Part shown: positions 43,102 to 51,754 of the stretch, piece by piece
Layout: every line of letters begins with the position of its first letter
Numbering within the stretch: position 1 is the stretch's first letter
NCBI RefSeq assembly: GCF_902859735.1
Contig: NZ_CADIJY010000004.1
Span: forward strand, 1-64,000
Origin: Achromobacter aegrifaciens
Lineage (GTDB): Bacteria; Pseudomonadota; Gammaproteobacteria; Burkholderiales; Burkholderiaceae_B
Direction of reading: 5' to 3'
DNA length: 64,000 bases
Position numbers and translations under genes: made by a program
Notes under the pieces: model-generated
What the model saw: only the letters and a program-made list of their open reading frames with translations
What the model was told of the DNA's origin: nothing
Database searches by the model: none

Positions 43102-45066
43102 TTACCGGTACAGTACCGTCGGCAGCCACATGCCAATGCCCGGGAACACGTACAGCAGGAAGATCGCCACCACCTGGATGCCCATGAACGGCATCATGCC
43201 CAGGAAGATCTGGTTCAGCGTCACGTGCGGCGGCGACACGCCCTTCAGGTAGAACGCCGACATGGCGACTGGCGGCGACAGGAAAGCCGTCTGCAGGTTC
43301 AGCGCGACCAGCAGGCCGAAGAACAGCGGGTCGATGCCGAAGGTGTTGAGCAGCGGCACGAAGATGGGCATGAAGATCACGATGATCTCGGTCCATTCCA
43401 GCGGCCAGCCGAGCAGGAAGATGATGACCTGCGCCAGCAGCAGGAACTGCAACTGCGACAGCCCCAGCGACAGCACCCATTCCTCGATGATGCGCTGTCC
43501 TCCCAGCAGCGCGAACGCCGCCGAGAAGATCGATGAACCGACGAACAACCAGCACACCATGGCGCTGGTCTTGGCGGTCAGGAACACGGATTCGCGCAGC
43601 ACCGGCAGGTTCAGCCGCCGGTATGCCAGGGCCAGCAGCGCGCCGCCCATGGCGCCCATGGCGGCGGCCTCGCTGGGCGTGGCCAGGCCGAAGGCGATGG
43701 AGCCCAGCACCGCCGCGATCATCACGGCCAGCGGGAAGAACGAGGCCATGAGCATCTTGAAGATTTCCATGCGCGCCCAGGTCAGCATCGCATAGAACGC
43801 CACCAGGATGGCCGCGCATATGGCCGCGAAGATCCAGAAACCCTGGGGCGCGGCGATACTCTCGCCGGCCGATGCCGGCGCCTGCGCGGCGGCGGCGGTC
43901 TCGGGCGCGGCCGCTGGCGTGGCGGCGGGCGTGCCAGGCGGTTCGGCCAGGCCGCCGGCCGCGGGCGGATCATTCGCAGGCGGTTCGGCCAACTCGTTCG
44001 AAGGCGGCTCCGCCAGCCCATCGTCTGCCGGCGGCTCGCTCAGGCCCGAATCGAATCCCCCCGACCCCAGCTGCAACTCGGCAGGGATCTCGTACACGAC
44101 CGCCGGCCGCGTCGTCGCCTGGTAGACCACGCCCACCAGCAGCACCGTGACCGCCAGCGGCGCAATCGCCAGCGCCATGTTGCGCATCAGGAAGCCGAAC
44201 GGCACGTCCTTGTTGCGGCGACCCTTGAACAGGGCCGCCAGCATGCCGGACACGGCGCGCGTGTAGCCGCCGGACGCCAGCGCGGCGGATTCCGGGGACA
44301 GCGGCACGCCGCGCTCTTCCTTGGGCAGGGGCGGCGCCATGTCGGGGCGCAGCTTGGCCACGATGATCACATAGACCATGTACAGCACGGCCAGCATGAT
44401 GCCCGGGAACAGCGCGCCGGCATACAGCTGCACCACCGATACGCCGGTGGTCGCGCCATAGACGATCAGCATCACGGAAGGCGGCAGCAGGATGCCCAGG
44501 CAGCCGCCAGCGGTAATCGAACCCGCGGTCAGGCGCACGCTGTAGCCGGCCTTCAGCATGGCGGGCATGGCCAGCAGGCCCATCAACGTGACCACGGCGC
44601 CCACGATGCCGGTGGCGGTGGCGAAGATCGCGCAGGTCGCCAGCGTGGCCACCGCCAGCGCGCCCGGCAGGCGCGCCAGCGCCAGGTGCATGGAGCGGAA
44701 CAGTTTTTCGATCAGGTTGGCGCGTTCGACCAGATAGCCCATGAACACGAACAGCGGGATCGAAATCAACGAGTCGTTGGTCATCGTGGCGTAGGTCCGC
44801 TGCACCATCAGGTCCAGCGTCTGCCCGACCGAGCGGCCCGCGTCGGAACTCTGCATGTAGTACGCCAGGAAGGTGAACAACACTCCCATGCCCATCAGTG
44901 TGAACGCCGTCGGAAAGCCCAGCATGATGGCCACCACGATGAGCGCCAGCATCAAGAGGCCGATATGCCCCGTGGTCAGATGGTCCCAGGGCGTCAGGAA
45001 CGCGATCATCAGCAGCACCAGGCCGATGCACGACAGGCCGAACCACAGCGCCTTGTGGATCTTCAT
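43102..45066 (-). CDS. TRAP transporter large permease (DctM-like) with Pro/Ala-rich insertion
   Basis: A 654-residue inner-membrane protein of the DctM family, well above the usual 425-450 residues. Family motifs include IVVAIMLGFPTAFTLMGMGV, ATGIVGAVVTLMGLLAMPAM and TAGGCLGILLPPSVMLIVYG. An unusual low-complexity insertion at about residues 324-406 contains LSEPP, LAEPP, LAEPP, LAEPP repeats followed by an Ala/Pro run. The C-terminal half resumes with SAAMGAMGGALLALAYRRL-type sequence. The start overlaps the small permease stop (ATGA). It would move a dicarboxylate-like solute using a sodium or proton gradient. Confidence 0.92.
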   Translation of the reverse strand: MKIHKALWFGLSCIGLVLLMIAFLTPWDHLTTGHIGLLMLALIVVAIMLGFPTAFTLMGMGVLFTFLAYYMQSSDAGRSVGQTLDLMVQRTYATMTNDSLISIPLFVFMGYLVERANLIEKLFRSMHLALARLPGALAVATLATCAIFATATGIVGAVVTLMGLLAMPAMLKAGYSVRLTAGSITAGGCLGILLPPSVMLIVYGATTGVSVVQLYAGALFPGIMLAVLYMVYVIIVAKLRPDMAPPLPKEERGVPLSPESAALASGGYTRAVSGMLAALFKGRRNKDVPFGFLMRNMALAIAPLAVTVLLVGVVYQATTRPAVVYEIPAELQLGSGGFDSGLSEPPADDGLAEPPSNELAEPPANDPPAAGGLAEPPGTPAATPAAAPETAAAAQAPASAGESIAAPQGFWIFAAICAAILVAFYAMLTWARMEIFKMLMASFFPLAVMIAAVLGSIAFGLATPSEAAAMGAMGGALLALAYRRLNLPVLRESVFLTAKTSAMVCWLFVGSSIFSAAFALLGGQRIIEEWVLSLGLSQLQFLLLAQVIIFLLGWPLEWTEIIVIFMPIFVPLLNTFGIDPLFFGLLVALNLQTAFLSPPVAMSAFYLKGVSPPHVTLNQIFLGMMPFMGIQVVAIFLLYVFPGIGMWLPTVLYR

Positions 45067-45686
45067 GAGCGCGGCTCCCCGGTGGTGACGTAGCGGTCCA
45101 GCTTGGCGATGTCCTCGTCCTTTACATGCACCATCTTCTTGAGCTTGTCGACGTCCACTTCCTCAACGTCCTCCTCGCGCGAGGGCCAGGCGCCGCGCTT
45201 CAGGCACAGCACGCAGCGCAGCACTTCCGCCACGCCCTGCACCAGCAGCACCGCGCCGGCTATCGGGATGAAGGCCTTGAAGGGATAGATGGGCGGCCCG
45301 TTGGCCATGAGCGACGAATGCTCGCGGATGGCGATGGAGTAGCCGGCGTAATACCAGCCCGCCCACACCAGCGCGATCACGCCGGGGAAGAAGAACACGA
45401 TATACAGGATCAGGTCCAGCGCCGCCTGCACGCGCGGCGGCAGGAAGCCGTACAGGATGTCTCCGCGCACGTGTCCGTTCTTGGCCAGGGTATAGGCCCC
45501 CGCCATCATGAACAGGATGCCGTAATACATCATCTGCATGTCGAACGCCCAGGCGCTGGGCTGGTTCCACAGGTAGCGCGCGGCCACCTCCCAGCAGACG
45601 TGCAAGGTCAGGACTACGATCAACCAGGCAAAGGTTTGCCCGACAAAAGTGGAGATGCGGTCTATGAAACGTATGATTCGGATCAT
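45063..45686 (-). CDS. TRAP transporter small permease (DctQ-like)
   Basis: A 207-residue membrane protein with four likely helices: FAWLIVVLTLHVCWEVAARY, MQMMYYGILFMMAGAYTL, ILYIVFFFPGVIALVWAG and FIPIAGAVLLVQGVAEVLR. NGHVRGDILYGFLPPR is a DctQ hallmark. The C-terminal 45 residues are charged and cytoplasmic, longer than in most DctQ proteins. It forms the membrane complex with DctM. Confidence 0.92.
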   Translation of the reverse strand: MIRIIRFIDRISTFVGQTFAWLIVVLTLHVCWEVAARYLWNQPSAWAFDMQMMYYGILFMMAGAYTLAKNGHVRGDILYGFLPPRVQAALDLILYIVFFFPGVIALVWAGWYYAGYSIAIREHSSLMANGPPIYPFKAFIPIAGAVLLVQGVAEVLRCVLCLKRGAWPSREEDVEEVDVDKLKKMVHVKDEDIAKLDRYVTTGEPRS

Positions 45687-45766
45687 CTCGCTTCCAGGTC
45701 AAGACGCATGGCGTCCCGCCGCGCACCGGTGAATGGCGCGCGGCGCGGGATACAGGTACCGGCCCT

Positions 45767-46891
45767 TCAAGCCTGTTTGGTGGAGCGCGAGAAGTAGTGG
45801 TTGTAGGCCATGCGGAAGTTGACCGAGGTGTCCCCGTGCCAGCGCCCCACCCGCTCGGCGAAGGTCCGTTGCGATTCCAGCACCTTCTTGAACAAGGGGT
45901 TTTCGGCCGAGCGCTTGGCGATCATCTCGTCCCAGATCTTCAGCTGCTGCTGCAGGATGGCGTCTGGCGTCTTGTAGAACTTGACGTTGTGGTCCTTCTG
46001 CAGCTTGACGTAGTCCTGCGAATAGCGGTTCGCCGCCTTCCAGGACATGTCCGCGCTGGAGGCCTGCGCGGCATAGCTGAGGATGTGCTTCAGGTGTTCC
46101 GGCAGCGCGTCGTACTTGGCCTTGTTGAAGAGGATTTCGAACTGCTCCGCGCTTTGGTGGAAGCTCTGCAGCATGCAGATCTTGGAGACGTCCTGGAAGC
46201 CCAGGGCCAGGTCCGAGGAAGCGTTGTTGAATTCCGCCCCGTCCAGCAGCCCGCGGTCCAGCGCCGGCACGATTTCCCCGCCGGGCAACGCGTTCACGGC
46301 CGCGCCCATGGCGGTATACATGTCGATGGCCAGGCCGACGGTGCGGAACTTGAGGCCCTTGACCTCTTCCATCTTGGTGATCGGACGTTTGAACCATCCG
46401 AACGGCTGGGTCGGCATCGGCCCGTACATCAGCGACACCACGTTCACGCCCATGGCCTTCTGGATTTCGACCAGCAGCTCCTTGCCGCCGCCGTATTCGT
46501 GCCAGGCCAGCAACATGTTGGCGTCCATGCCGAAGGACGGCCCCGATCCCCACAGCGCCACCGCCGTGTTCTTGCCGTACCAGTAGGCGACCACCCCATG
46601 CCCGCCGTCCAGCGTGCCCGCGGACACCGCGTCCAGCAGGTCGAAGGCCTTGACCACGGCGCCAGCCGGCAGGATCTCGATCTTCAACTGGCCGCCGGCC
46701 ATGTCATTGACCTTCTGCGCATAGTCGCGCGCGAACTCGTGGAAGATGTCGTTGGCGGGCCAGGTGCTCTGAAAGCGCAGGGAAACCGGGGCATTCTGTG
46801 CCCGGGCAACTGCCGGAAATCCGAGCGCGGCGGCCCCGGCGACAGCGGCGCCGGAGATGAACTTGCGGCGGGGCTTGGTAACGTGTTGCAT
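45767..46891 (-). CDS. TRAP transporter solute receptor (DctP-like), Tat-exported
   Basis: A 374-residue periplasmic receptor. The N-terminus has a twin-arginine motif (R8-R9-K-F) and a hydrophobic stretch ending ARA at residue 31, so folding before export through the Tat system is likely. The mature domain includes LRFQSTWPANDIFHEFARDY, KGLKFRTVGLAIDMYTAMG and GAEFNNASSDLALGFQDVSK, matching the DctP-type group that binds alpha-keto or hydroxy acids. It is the first gene of the TRAP operon. No regulator is adjacent on the same strand, since the next gene upstream is tetR. Confidence 0.93.
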   Translation of the reverse strand: MQHVTKPRRKFISGAAVAGAAALGFPAVARAQNAPVSLRFQSTWPANDIFHEFARDYAQKVNDMAGGQLKIEILPAGAVVKAFDLLDAVSAGTLDGGHGVVAYWYGKNTAVALWGSGPSFGMDANMLLAWHEYGGGKELLVEIQKAMGVNVVSLMYGPMPTQPFGWFKRPITKMEEVKGLKFRTVGLAIDMYTAMGAAVNALPGGEIVPALDRGLLDGAEFNNASSDLALGFQDVSKICMLQSFHQSAEQFEILFNKAKYDALPEHLKHILSYAAQASSADMSWKAANRYSQDYVKLQKDHNVKFYKTPDAILQQQLKIWDEMIAKRSAENPLFKKVLESQRTFAERVGRWHGDTSVNFRMAYNHYFSRSTKQA

Positions 46892-47089
46892 GGCGTGTTG
46901 TCTCCTGAATTAGGACTACATGGACCAGCTTGTAGTTACTACTCCTGCGTGGGCGCGGGATGGTGAAGCCTGCTGCGGAATCCCGCCGGCGCGATTGCGG
47001 ACGATGCGCAAAGCGTGAGCCTGATTAAACCTTTCTGACTAATCGCTGACAATCAGCTTCTCGTCAGGAATTACCCTAGAAACCAAGTA

Positions 47090-47743
47090 CTAGTGCTTAC
47101 GCACGATCTTCCCGGGCAACGCGGAGTGCCCACGCCGCTGCTCCAGTCCATCGAGTATGGCCGCGAGTCCAAACTCGAATGCCGCATCGGGTCCGGCGGC
47201 GTCGAGGGCCTGCAAAGCCGCGGTTAGCAATGGCGTCGCCAAGGACGGGGTCTGCTTCGCGCCGGCCTGCCGCTCCTGCTCATCGGCCGCGGCGGCCTGC
47301 TGTTCCAGCACGGCGCCGACCGTGAAATAGCTGACAGTCGTCAACGCGTAGGCGGCATCGGCGGGCGCGAAACCCTCCTTGCACAGGAACGCCAACTGCG
47401 CCTCCACGGCTTCGAATTGCGGCTCGCTCGGCCGGGTGCCGGCGTGTATGCGTGCGCCGTCACGATAGGCCAGCAAGGCGCGCCGGAAACTGCGCGCATT
47501 GCCGTTGAGGAATGAACGCCAGGTGTCGCCGGACCTGGGCATCGAATACGTGTGGCTCTCCGACAGCATCGCCTCGCCCAGGCGGTCCAGCAGTGCGCGC
47601 TTGTTCTTGAAATGCCAGTACAGCGCGGGTTGCTGGACCCCCAGGCGTTCGGCCAGCTTGCGCGTCGTCAGCCCATCGGCGCCGACCTCATTCAGCAGGT
47701 CCAGGCCGGCGCGGATCACGACATCCGCTTGCAATTTGGTCAT
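47090..47743 (-). CDS. tetR: Tetracycline repressor TetR
   Basis: A 217-residue true TetR-type repressor. The DNA-binding part is LTTRKLAERLGVQQPALYWH followed by FKNKRALLD, as in plasmid TetR classes. The residues known to contact tetracycline-Mg are all present at the standard positions: H64, N82, F86, H100, T103, R104, P105, Q116 and E147. It is divergent from tetA with two operator-like palindromes in the 119-bp spacer. It should repress both genes until tetracycline binds. It lies in chromosomal surroundings without an obvious mobile element. Confidence 0.93.
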   Translation of the reverse strand: MTKLQADVVIRAGLDLLNEVGADGLTTRKLAERLGVQQPALYWHFKNKRALLDRLGEAMLSESHTYSMPRSGDTWRSFLNGNARSFRRALLAYRDGARIHAGTRPSEPQFEAVEAQLAFLCKEGFAPADAAYALTTVSYFTVGAVLEQQAAAADEQERQAGAKQTPSLATPLLTAALQALDAAGPDAAFEFGLAAILDGLEQRRGHSALPGKIVRKH

Positions 47744-47768
47744 GGTGATTCCTCGTTCATCTTGAAAT

Positions 47769-47783
47769 TTTATCGATGATAAA
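47769..47783. promoter_or_regulatory. tet operator-like site 1
   Basis: TTTATC-GAT-GATAAA is an inverted repeat close to the tetR start, with arms matching the TATCA/TGATA type recognised by TetR but an asymmetric centre. Its centre lies 31 bp from site 2, very like the spacing of tetO1 and tetO2 in Tn10-type systems. Confidence 0.7.
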
Positions 47784-47799
47784 TTATCGTAGCGAAAAA

Positions 47800-47814
47800 T
47801 TTATCACTGATAAA
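47800..47814. promoter_or_regulatory. tet operator-like site 2
   Basis: TTTATCACTGATAAA is a perfect 15-bp palindrome around one central base, extended to 17 bp by flanking A/T. The TATCA-N-TGATA core is that of classical tet operators (CTATCATTGATAG), so it should bind the divergently encoded TetR. Confidence 0.8.
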
Positions 47815-47830
47815 TAACAGATCAAACAAC

Positions 47831-47866
47831 ATGCAGTCCATCCACCCGCCACGAGGCCTCGCATGA
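47831..47866 (+). CDS. Possible tetA leader peptide (11 codons)
   Basis: ATG 47831 opens an 11-codon frame (MQSIHPPRGLA) whose TGA (47864-47866) overlaps the tetA ATG as ATGA. Several tetracycline-resistance genes are controlled by ribosome-sensing leader peptides, so this could couple translation. There is no strong ribosome-binding site before it, so it may be chance. Confidence 0.25.
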   Translation: MQSIHPPRGLA

Positions 47867-49047
47867 GAGCCGGCCACGCCCTGGTCATCCTCAGTACCGT
47901 CGCCCTGGACGCCGCAGGCATAGGCCTGGTCATGCCCGTCCTGCCCGGCCTGTTGCGCGGCCTGGTGCAATCGGAGGACATAGCGGGCCATTACGGCGCC
48001 CTGCTGGCAGCCTATGCCCTGATGCAGTTCTTGTGCGCTCCGGCGCTGGGCGCGCTGTCCGACCGCTACGGCCGGCGGCCCATCCTGCTGCTCTCGCTGG
48101 CGGGCGCCGCCATCGACTACCTGATCATGGCGACAGCGCCAACGCTGCCGGTCCTGTACGCGGGACGGCTCGTCGCCGGCATCACCGGCGCCACGGGCGC
48201 CGTGGCGGGCGCCTGCATCGCCGATCTTGCGCGGGGCCACGAGCGCGCGCGCTACTTCGGCCTGATGAGCGCCTGCTTCGGCGTCGGCATGATTGCGGGG
48301 CCCGTCATCGGCGGCCTGCTGGGCGGCGTCTCGCCGCACACGCCGTTCCTGGCAGCCGCAATCCTGAACGGCGTCAATTTCCTGATGGGTTGTTTCCTGT
48401 TGCCCGAATCGCATGCGGGCGAACGGCGGCCGCTATCGCTAAAGGCGCTCATGCCCGCCTCTTCGTTCCTGTGGACGCGCGGCAGAACCGTAGTCATCGC
48501 ACTGATGGCCGTCTTCTTCCTCATGCAGTTCGTGGGGCAGGTGCCTGCCACCTTGTGGGTCATTTACGGCGAAGACCGCTACCAGTGGGATGCCGCCACG
48601 GTCGGCGTCTCGCTCGCCGCATTCGGCGCGCTGCACGCGCTGATACAGGGACTGGCCACCGGGCCCGTCACAGCGCGGCTGGGCGAAAAACGTACGCTGT
48701 TGCTGGGCATGGGCGCCGATGCCCTGGGCTACGTCCTGTTGGCGTTTGCGTCGCGGGGATGGATGGCGTTCCCCATCATGCTCCTGCTGGCTTCGGGCGG
48801 CATCGGCATGCCCGCATTGCAAGCCATGTTGTCCGCGCAGGTGGAGCAGGAACGCCAGGGCCAGTTGCAGGGCGCGCTGTCCGCGCTGTCCAGCCTGAGC
48901 GCGATAGTCGGGCCGTTGGCCATCACGGCGCTCTATGCCGCGACGCTGAACGCGTGGAAAGGATGGGCATGGATCGCGGGCGCCGGGCTGTATTTTGCCT
49001 GCCTGCCGGTCTTGCGCCGCGGAACCTCGCAAGGCAAGGTCTGGTAG
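47863..49047 (+). CDS. tetA: Tetracycline efflux MFS transporter, Tet(A)/Tet(C) type
   Basis: A 394-residue 12-helix antiporter that exports the tetracycline-metal complex in exchange for a proton. The first helix contains STVALDAAGIGLVMPVLPGL, loop 2-3 contains GALSDRYGRRPILL, and ITGATGAVAGACIADL, LMSACFGVGMIAGPVIGGLL and LASGGIGMPALQAMLS align with my memory of class A/C TetA. The conserved membrane aspartates (TVALD, AAIDY, MGADALGYV) are kept. GAGG lies before the ATG. Repression by the adjacent TetR is expected. Drug specificity is inferred from family and from TetR's intact ligand site. Confidence 0.92.
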   Translation: MRAGHALVILSTVALDAAGIGLVMPVLPGLLRGLVQSEDIAGHYGALLAAYALMQFLCAPALGALSDRYGRRPILLLSLAGAAIDYLIMATAPTLPVLYAGRLVAGITGATGAVAGACIADLARGHERARYFGLMSACFGVGMIAGPVIGGLLGGVSPHTPFLAAAILNGVNFLMGCFLLPESHAGERRPLSLKALMPASSFLWTRGRTVVIALMAVFFLMQFVGQVPATLWVIYGEDRYQWDAATVGVSLAAFGALHALIQGLATGPVTARLGEKRTLLLGMGADALGYVLLAFASRGWMAFPIMLLLASGGIGMPALQAMLSAQVEQERQGQLQGALSALSSLSAIVGPLAITALYAATLNAWKGWAWIAGAGLYFACLPVLRRGTSQGKVW

Positions 49048-49100
49048 GACTGCACTGGTCCCGCGCTACTATCGGGGAACCACAATCGGCAAGGAAAGGA

Positions 49101-49838
49101 ATGAACCAGAAGCAGCGCGCCGTCAACCGCCGCCGGATTCCACGCAAGGCCTGGGCCTTGGGCCTGATCATCGCGGGCGCCGCGGGTTTTTATGCATGGT
49201 GGCAATCACCCCTGGGTCCGGGCCTGACCGAAGGCAAGATGCGCAAGATCCTGGTCGAGGCCACGGCGCAACCGGAATATGCGCCGGTCGGCGCCTGCGT
49301 CAACGTCGTGGGCGTGCGGCCCTTGCCCACTGATGTCTACACCGCTTTCCTGGAAAGCCAGGACAGGATCGTGCAGGGGTTGATCAAGCATCAGCTGGTC
49401 ACGGTCAAGCGCGTCAGCGCCAACGGCGACGGCGGGCCACCGCAAGCGGACGAGGATCCCGAGGACGCGAGCAGCCGCATGGAGCTGACGGATAAAGGCC
49501 GGCCCTACTACACGGATGGCGAGGCCCGCCTCAACTCCAAGCTGGTCTATACCGCGAAGTTCTGCGCCCCCGGCCTGCAGATCGGCAAGATCCTCACCCA
49601 TACCAAGCCGCTCAAGAATCCATTCGACGACAACCCCAACCTGGTCTCGGCGGTGAAGTTCGAATGGCGGCTGGACCGCAGCACCGCGGACTGGGCGGCG
49701 GATCCCGCCTTCCGTCCGTACCTGTCCGGCTTTGCGCCGGAAGACCAGCCGGACGAATGGCAAACCGAGTACATCATGCTGGAACGGAAAGACGGCGTGT
49801 GGGAACTGGGAGACAGGCCCTACATCATCCGTTGGTGA
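49101..49838 (+). CDS. Hypothetical membrane-anchored protein
   Basis: A 245-residue protein with a basic N-terminus and one helix (AWALGLIIAGAAGFYAWW, about 18-35); the rest is soluble and probably periplasmic. The soluble part holds two cysteines (VGACVNVVG, AKFCAPGLQ) and a C-terminal half rich in Trp/Tyr (WELGDRPYIIRW). AAGGAAAGGA precedes the ATG. No family is recognised. It follows tetA by 53 bp but need not be related. Its end overlaps the convergent propeller gene by 14 bases. Confidence 0.75.
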   Translation: MNQKQRAVNRRRIPRKAWALGLIIAGAAGFYAWWQSPLGPGLTEGKMRKILVEATAQPEYAPVGACVNVVGVRPLPTDVYTAFLESQDRIVQGLIKHQLVTVKRVSANGDGGPPQADEDPEDASSRMELTDKGRPYYTDGEARLNSKLVYTAKFCAPGLQIGKILTHTKPLKNPFDDNPNLVSAVKFEWRLDRSTADWAADPAFRPYLSGFAPEDQPDEWQTEYIMLERKDGVWELGDRPYIIRW

Positions 49839-50490
49839 CCGCCGTATCGTCGGCCTTGGCTGGCGGACGGCGCACCGCCCTCAGCTTGCCGCTGTCGCCG
49901 CCGCCGCAGAAAAAGCAGCCGGCGCCATCCGATTCCAGCCCCGACACGCCGATGCCGGCCGGCATCTCCACGCTTTGCAGCACTTCGCCGGTCTTTTCGT
50001 CCAGCTGCCGCAGATCGCTGGCGCCGTCCTCCCAGGTGCCGTGCCACAGCTGGCCGTCCACCCAGGTCACGCCGGTGACGTAGCGGTTGGATTCGATAGT
50101 GCGCAGCACGCGGCCGGTCTCCGGGTCCACCTGGTAGATCTTGCGCTGGCGGTACTCGGCCACCCACAGGCTGCCCTCGGCCCAGGCCATGCCCGAAGCG
50201 CCGCCGCCGCCGGGCGCGGGGATGCGGCTCAGCACCCGCCCGCTCTGCGGTTCCAGCTTGACGATGGTGCCGTCGGAGATCTGATAGAGATGCTTGCCGT
50301 CAAAGGCCGTGCCCGCGTCGGCAACAATGTCGATCGAGGCTTGCGTGCTGCCGCTATCCGGGTCCATGGCAATCAGCTTTTCGCCGGCGGCAAACCAGAC
50401 CTGCCGGCCGTCATAAGTCACACCATGCACGGCCTGCACGCCGGGAAATGGGCCGTACTCGCGAATGATCTGGGCTTGCGTTCGTTTCAT
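49825..50490 (-). CDS. Beta-propeller (Vgb/SMP30-like) cytoplasmic protein
   Basis: A 221-residue protein with repeated strands of propeller type, for example VHGVTYDGRQVWFAAGEKLI, GTAFDGKHLYQISDGTIVKL, GMAWAEGSLWVAEYRQRKIY and GVTWVDGQLWHGTWEDGASD. These are about five short blades. A CFFCGGG motif near the C-terminus may bind metal or form a disulfide. There is no signal peptide, so it is cytoplasmic. AAGGAA precedes ATG 50490. It lies 34 bp downstream of the HTH regulator gene on the same strand, and the two are probably co-transcribed. Confidence 0.8.
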   Translation of the reverse strand: MKRTQAQIIREYGPFPGVQAVHGVTYDGRQVWFAAGEKLIAMDPDSGSTQASIDIVADAGTAFDGKHLYQISDGTIVKLEPQSGRVLSRIPAPGGGGASGMAWAEGSLWVAEYRQRKIYQVDPETGRVLRTIESNRYVTGVTWVDGQLWHGTWEDGASDLRQLDEKTGEVLQSVEMPAGIGVSGLESDGAGCFFCGGGDSGKLRAVRRPPAKADDTAVTNG

Positions 50491-50524
50491 GTCGGTTCCT
50501 TGAACTGGAGTTCGAGCCTTCATG

Positions 50525-51754
50525 CTAGTCGGCGGCCAGCGCGGCCGGGAGTAACAAGGTTGTCGTGAATCCCGGTACCTGCGGCGTCATCCAGCGGCGC
50601 GCCCGGCCCTGTCCGCAAGCCTGCACCTTGTCTGCCGCCGCCAGCGCGTCCAGCGTGCGCTGCACGGTGCGCTGGCTTGCGCCCAAGGCCAGGGCCAGGG
50701 CCGAGCTGGACCAGGCTTCGCCGTCGGCCAGACAGGCCAGCACCGCTCCCTGATCCCTGTCGCCCTCACCGCTTGGCCGGGCCAGCAACGCAACCGGCCT
50801 GTCGGCTTCGGGCCTCAGAACGAAACCGCCGCGCGCGGCGCTGATGCCGGCCACGCCGTCCAAGGCCGCGCGCAGGCGTCCTATCTCCACCCGCAAGCGC
50901 GCACGGTGCGTTTCATCGAAATAGGCCGTGCGGAAGGCCTGCTCAATAAGCGTTTCCCTGGGCGCGGGCTGCGGCCAGGCTTCGGCCAGGACGCGGGCCA
51001 GCGCGAACAGCACCGGCCGGCTCGCCAGCGGAATCTCGCGGCCTGCGCTGCGCACCGCGTGACGGCAACCGTCCACCACCAGCGTGTCGGATGCCAGCAG
51101 CGCTTCCACTTCATCCAGCAGAATGGGCCGCTGGACGCCCTGCCCGATCAGGCGCGCGGCCGGCGTATTCAGGACCAGGGTGGCGTGTTCCACCTCGGCC
51201 ATCAGCGCGGGGATGCCGGCGACGCGGGCCGCAAGCTCGGCCTGGGTCAGCGCGGCGCGCGCGCGCTCGGTGCGCAGGCGCCGCAAGGCGATACCGGCTG
51301 CGATCAGTTCGTGAATGGCGCGGGAAGCCGGGGCCAGCGAGGCCGGGTCCAGCATGGCCAGGGCGTCCTCGGCCCGATCGAGCTGGCCAAGCAGCAGTTC
51401 ACGCCGCGCCTGCAGATGCCTCGCATGCGCGGCGTTGGCCGGATCGCCATGGGCTTCCAGCGCGGCGCGCGCGGCCTCCAGGGCCTTTTCCGGCCAGGCC
51501 AGATCGCGCGATACCAGGGCGATCTCGGCCTCGGCTACGACGCATCTGGAGCGGGCCAGCACATTCTTGTGATCGAAGTTCCGGGCCGCGCTGCGCAGCA
51601 AGGCGCGGGCGCGGCGGAAATCGCCCAATTGGGCCATGGCGATGCCGCGCAAGGCCAGCGCGGGCGCGTCATCGCGCAAGGCCACGAGGTTCAGGGCGCC
51701 CAGCGGATTGCCGGCGGCCAGTGCGCGCGCTGCCGAGGTGATCAGCAAATCCAT
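50525..51754 (-). CDS. Transcriptional regulator with TPR-like and winged-helix segments
   Basis: A 409-residue protein. The N-terminal half (about 1-200) is helical and Ala/Arg/Leu-rich, with TPR-like pairs (LGDFRRARALLRSAARNF, RHLQARRELLLGQLDRAEDA). The middle (about 235-300) resembles an OmpR-type winged helix (IPLASRPVLFALARVLAEAW, then RARLRVEIGRLRAALDG). The C-terminus (about 335-395) looks like a second HTH (SSALALALGASQRTVQRTLD). This combination suggests a regulator of the adjacent propeller gene or of itself. I do not know a characterised homologue. Confidence 0.75.
   Translation of the reverse strand: MDLLITSAARALAAGNPLGALNLVALRDDAPALALRGIAMAQLGDFRRARALLRSAARNFDHKNVLARSRCVVAEAEIALVSRDLAWPEKALEAARAALEAHGDPANAAHARHLQARRELLLGQLDRAEDALAMLDPASLAPASRAIHELIAAGIALRRLRTERARAALTQAELAARVAGIPALMAEVEHATLVLNTPAARLIGQGVQRPILLDEVEALLASDTLVVDGCRHAVRSAGREIPLASRPVLFALARVLAEAWPQPAPRETLIEQAFRTAYFDETHRARLRVEIGRLRAALDGVAGISAARGGFVLRPEADRPVALLARPSGEGDRDQGAVLACLADGEAWSSSALALALGASQRTVQRTLDALAAADKVQACGQGRARRWMTPQVPGFTTTLLLPAALAAD

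Noticed and set aside
47090-49047. tet genes as part of a transposon
   Set aside because: No transposase, resolvase, terminal inverted repeats or target duplication is visible, and composition matches the neighbours.
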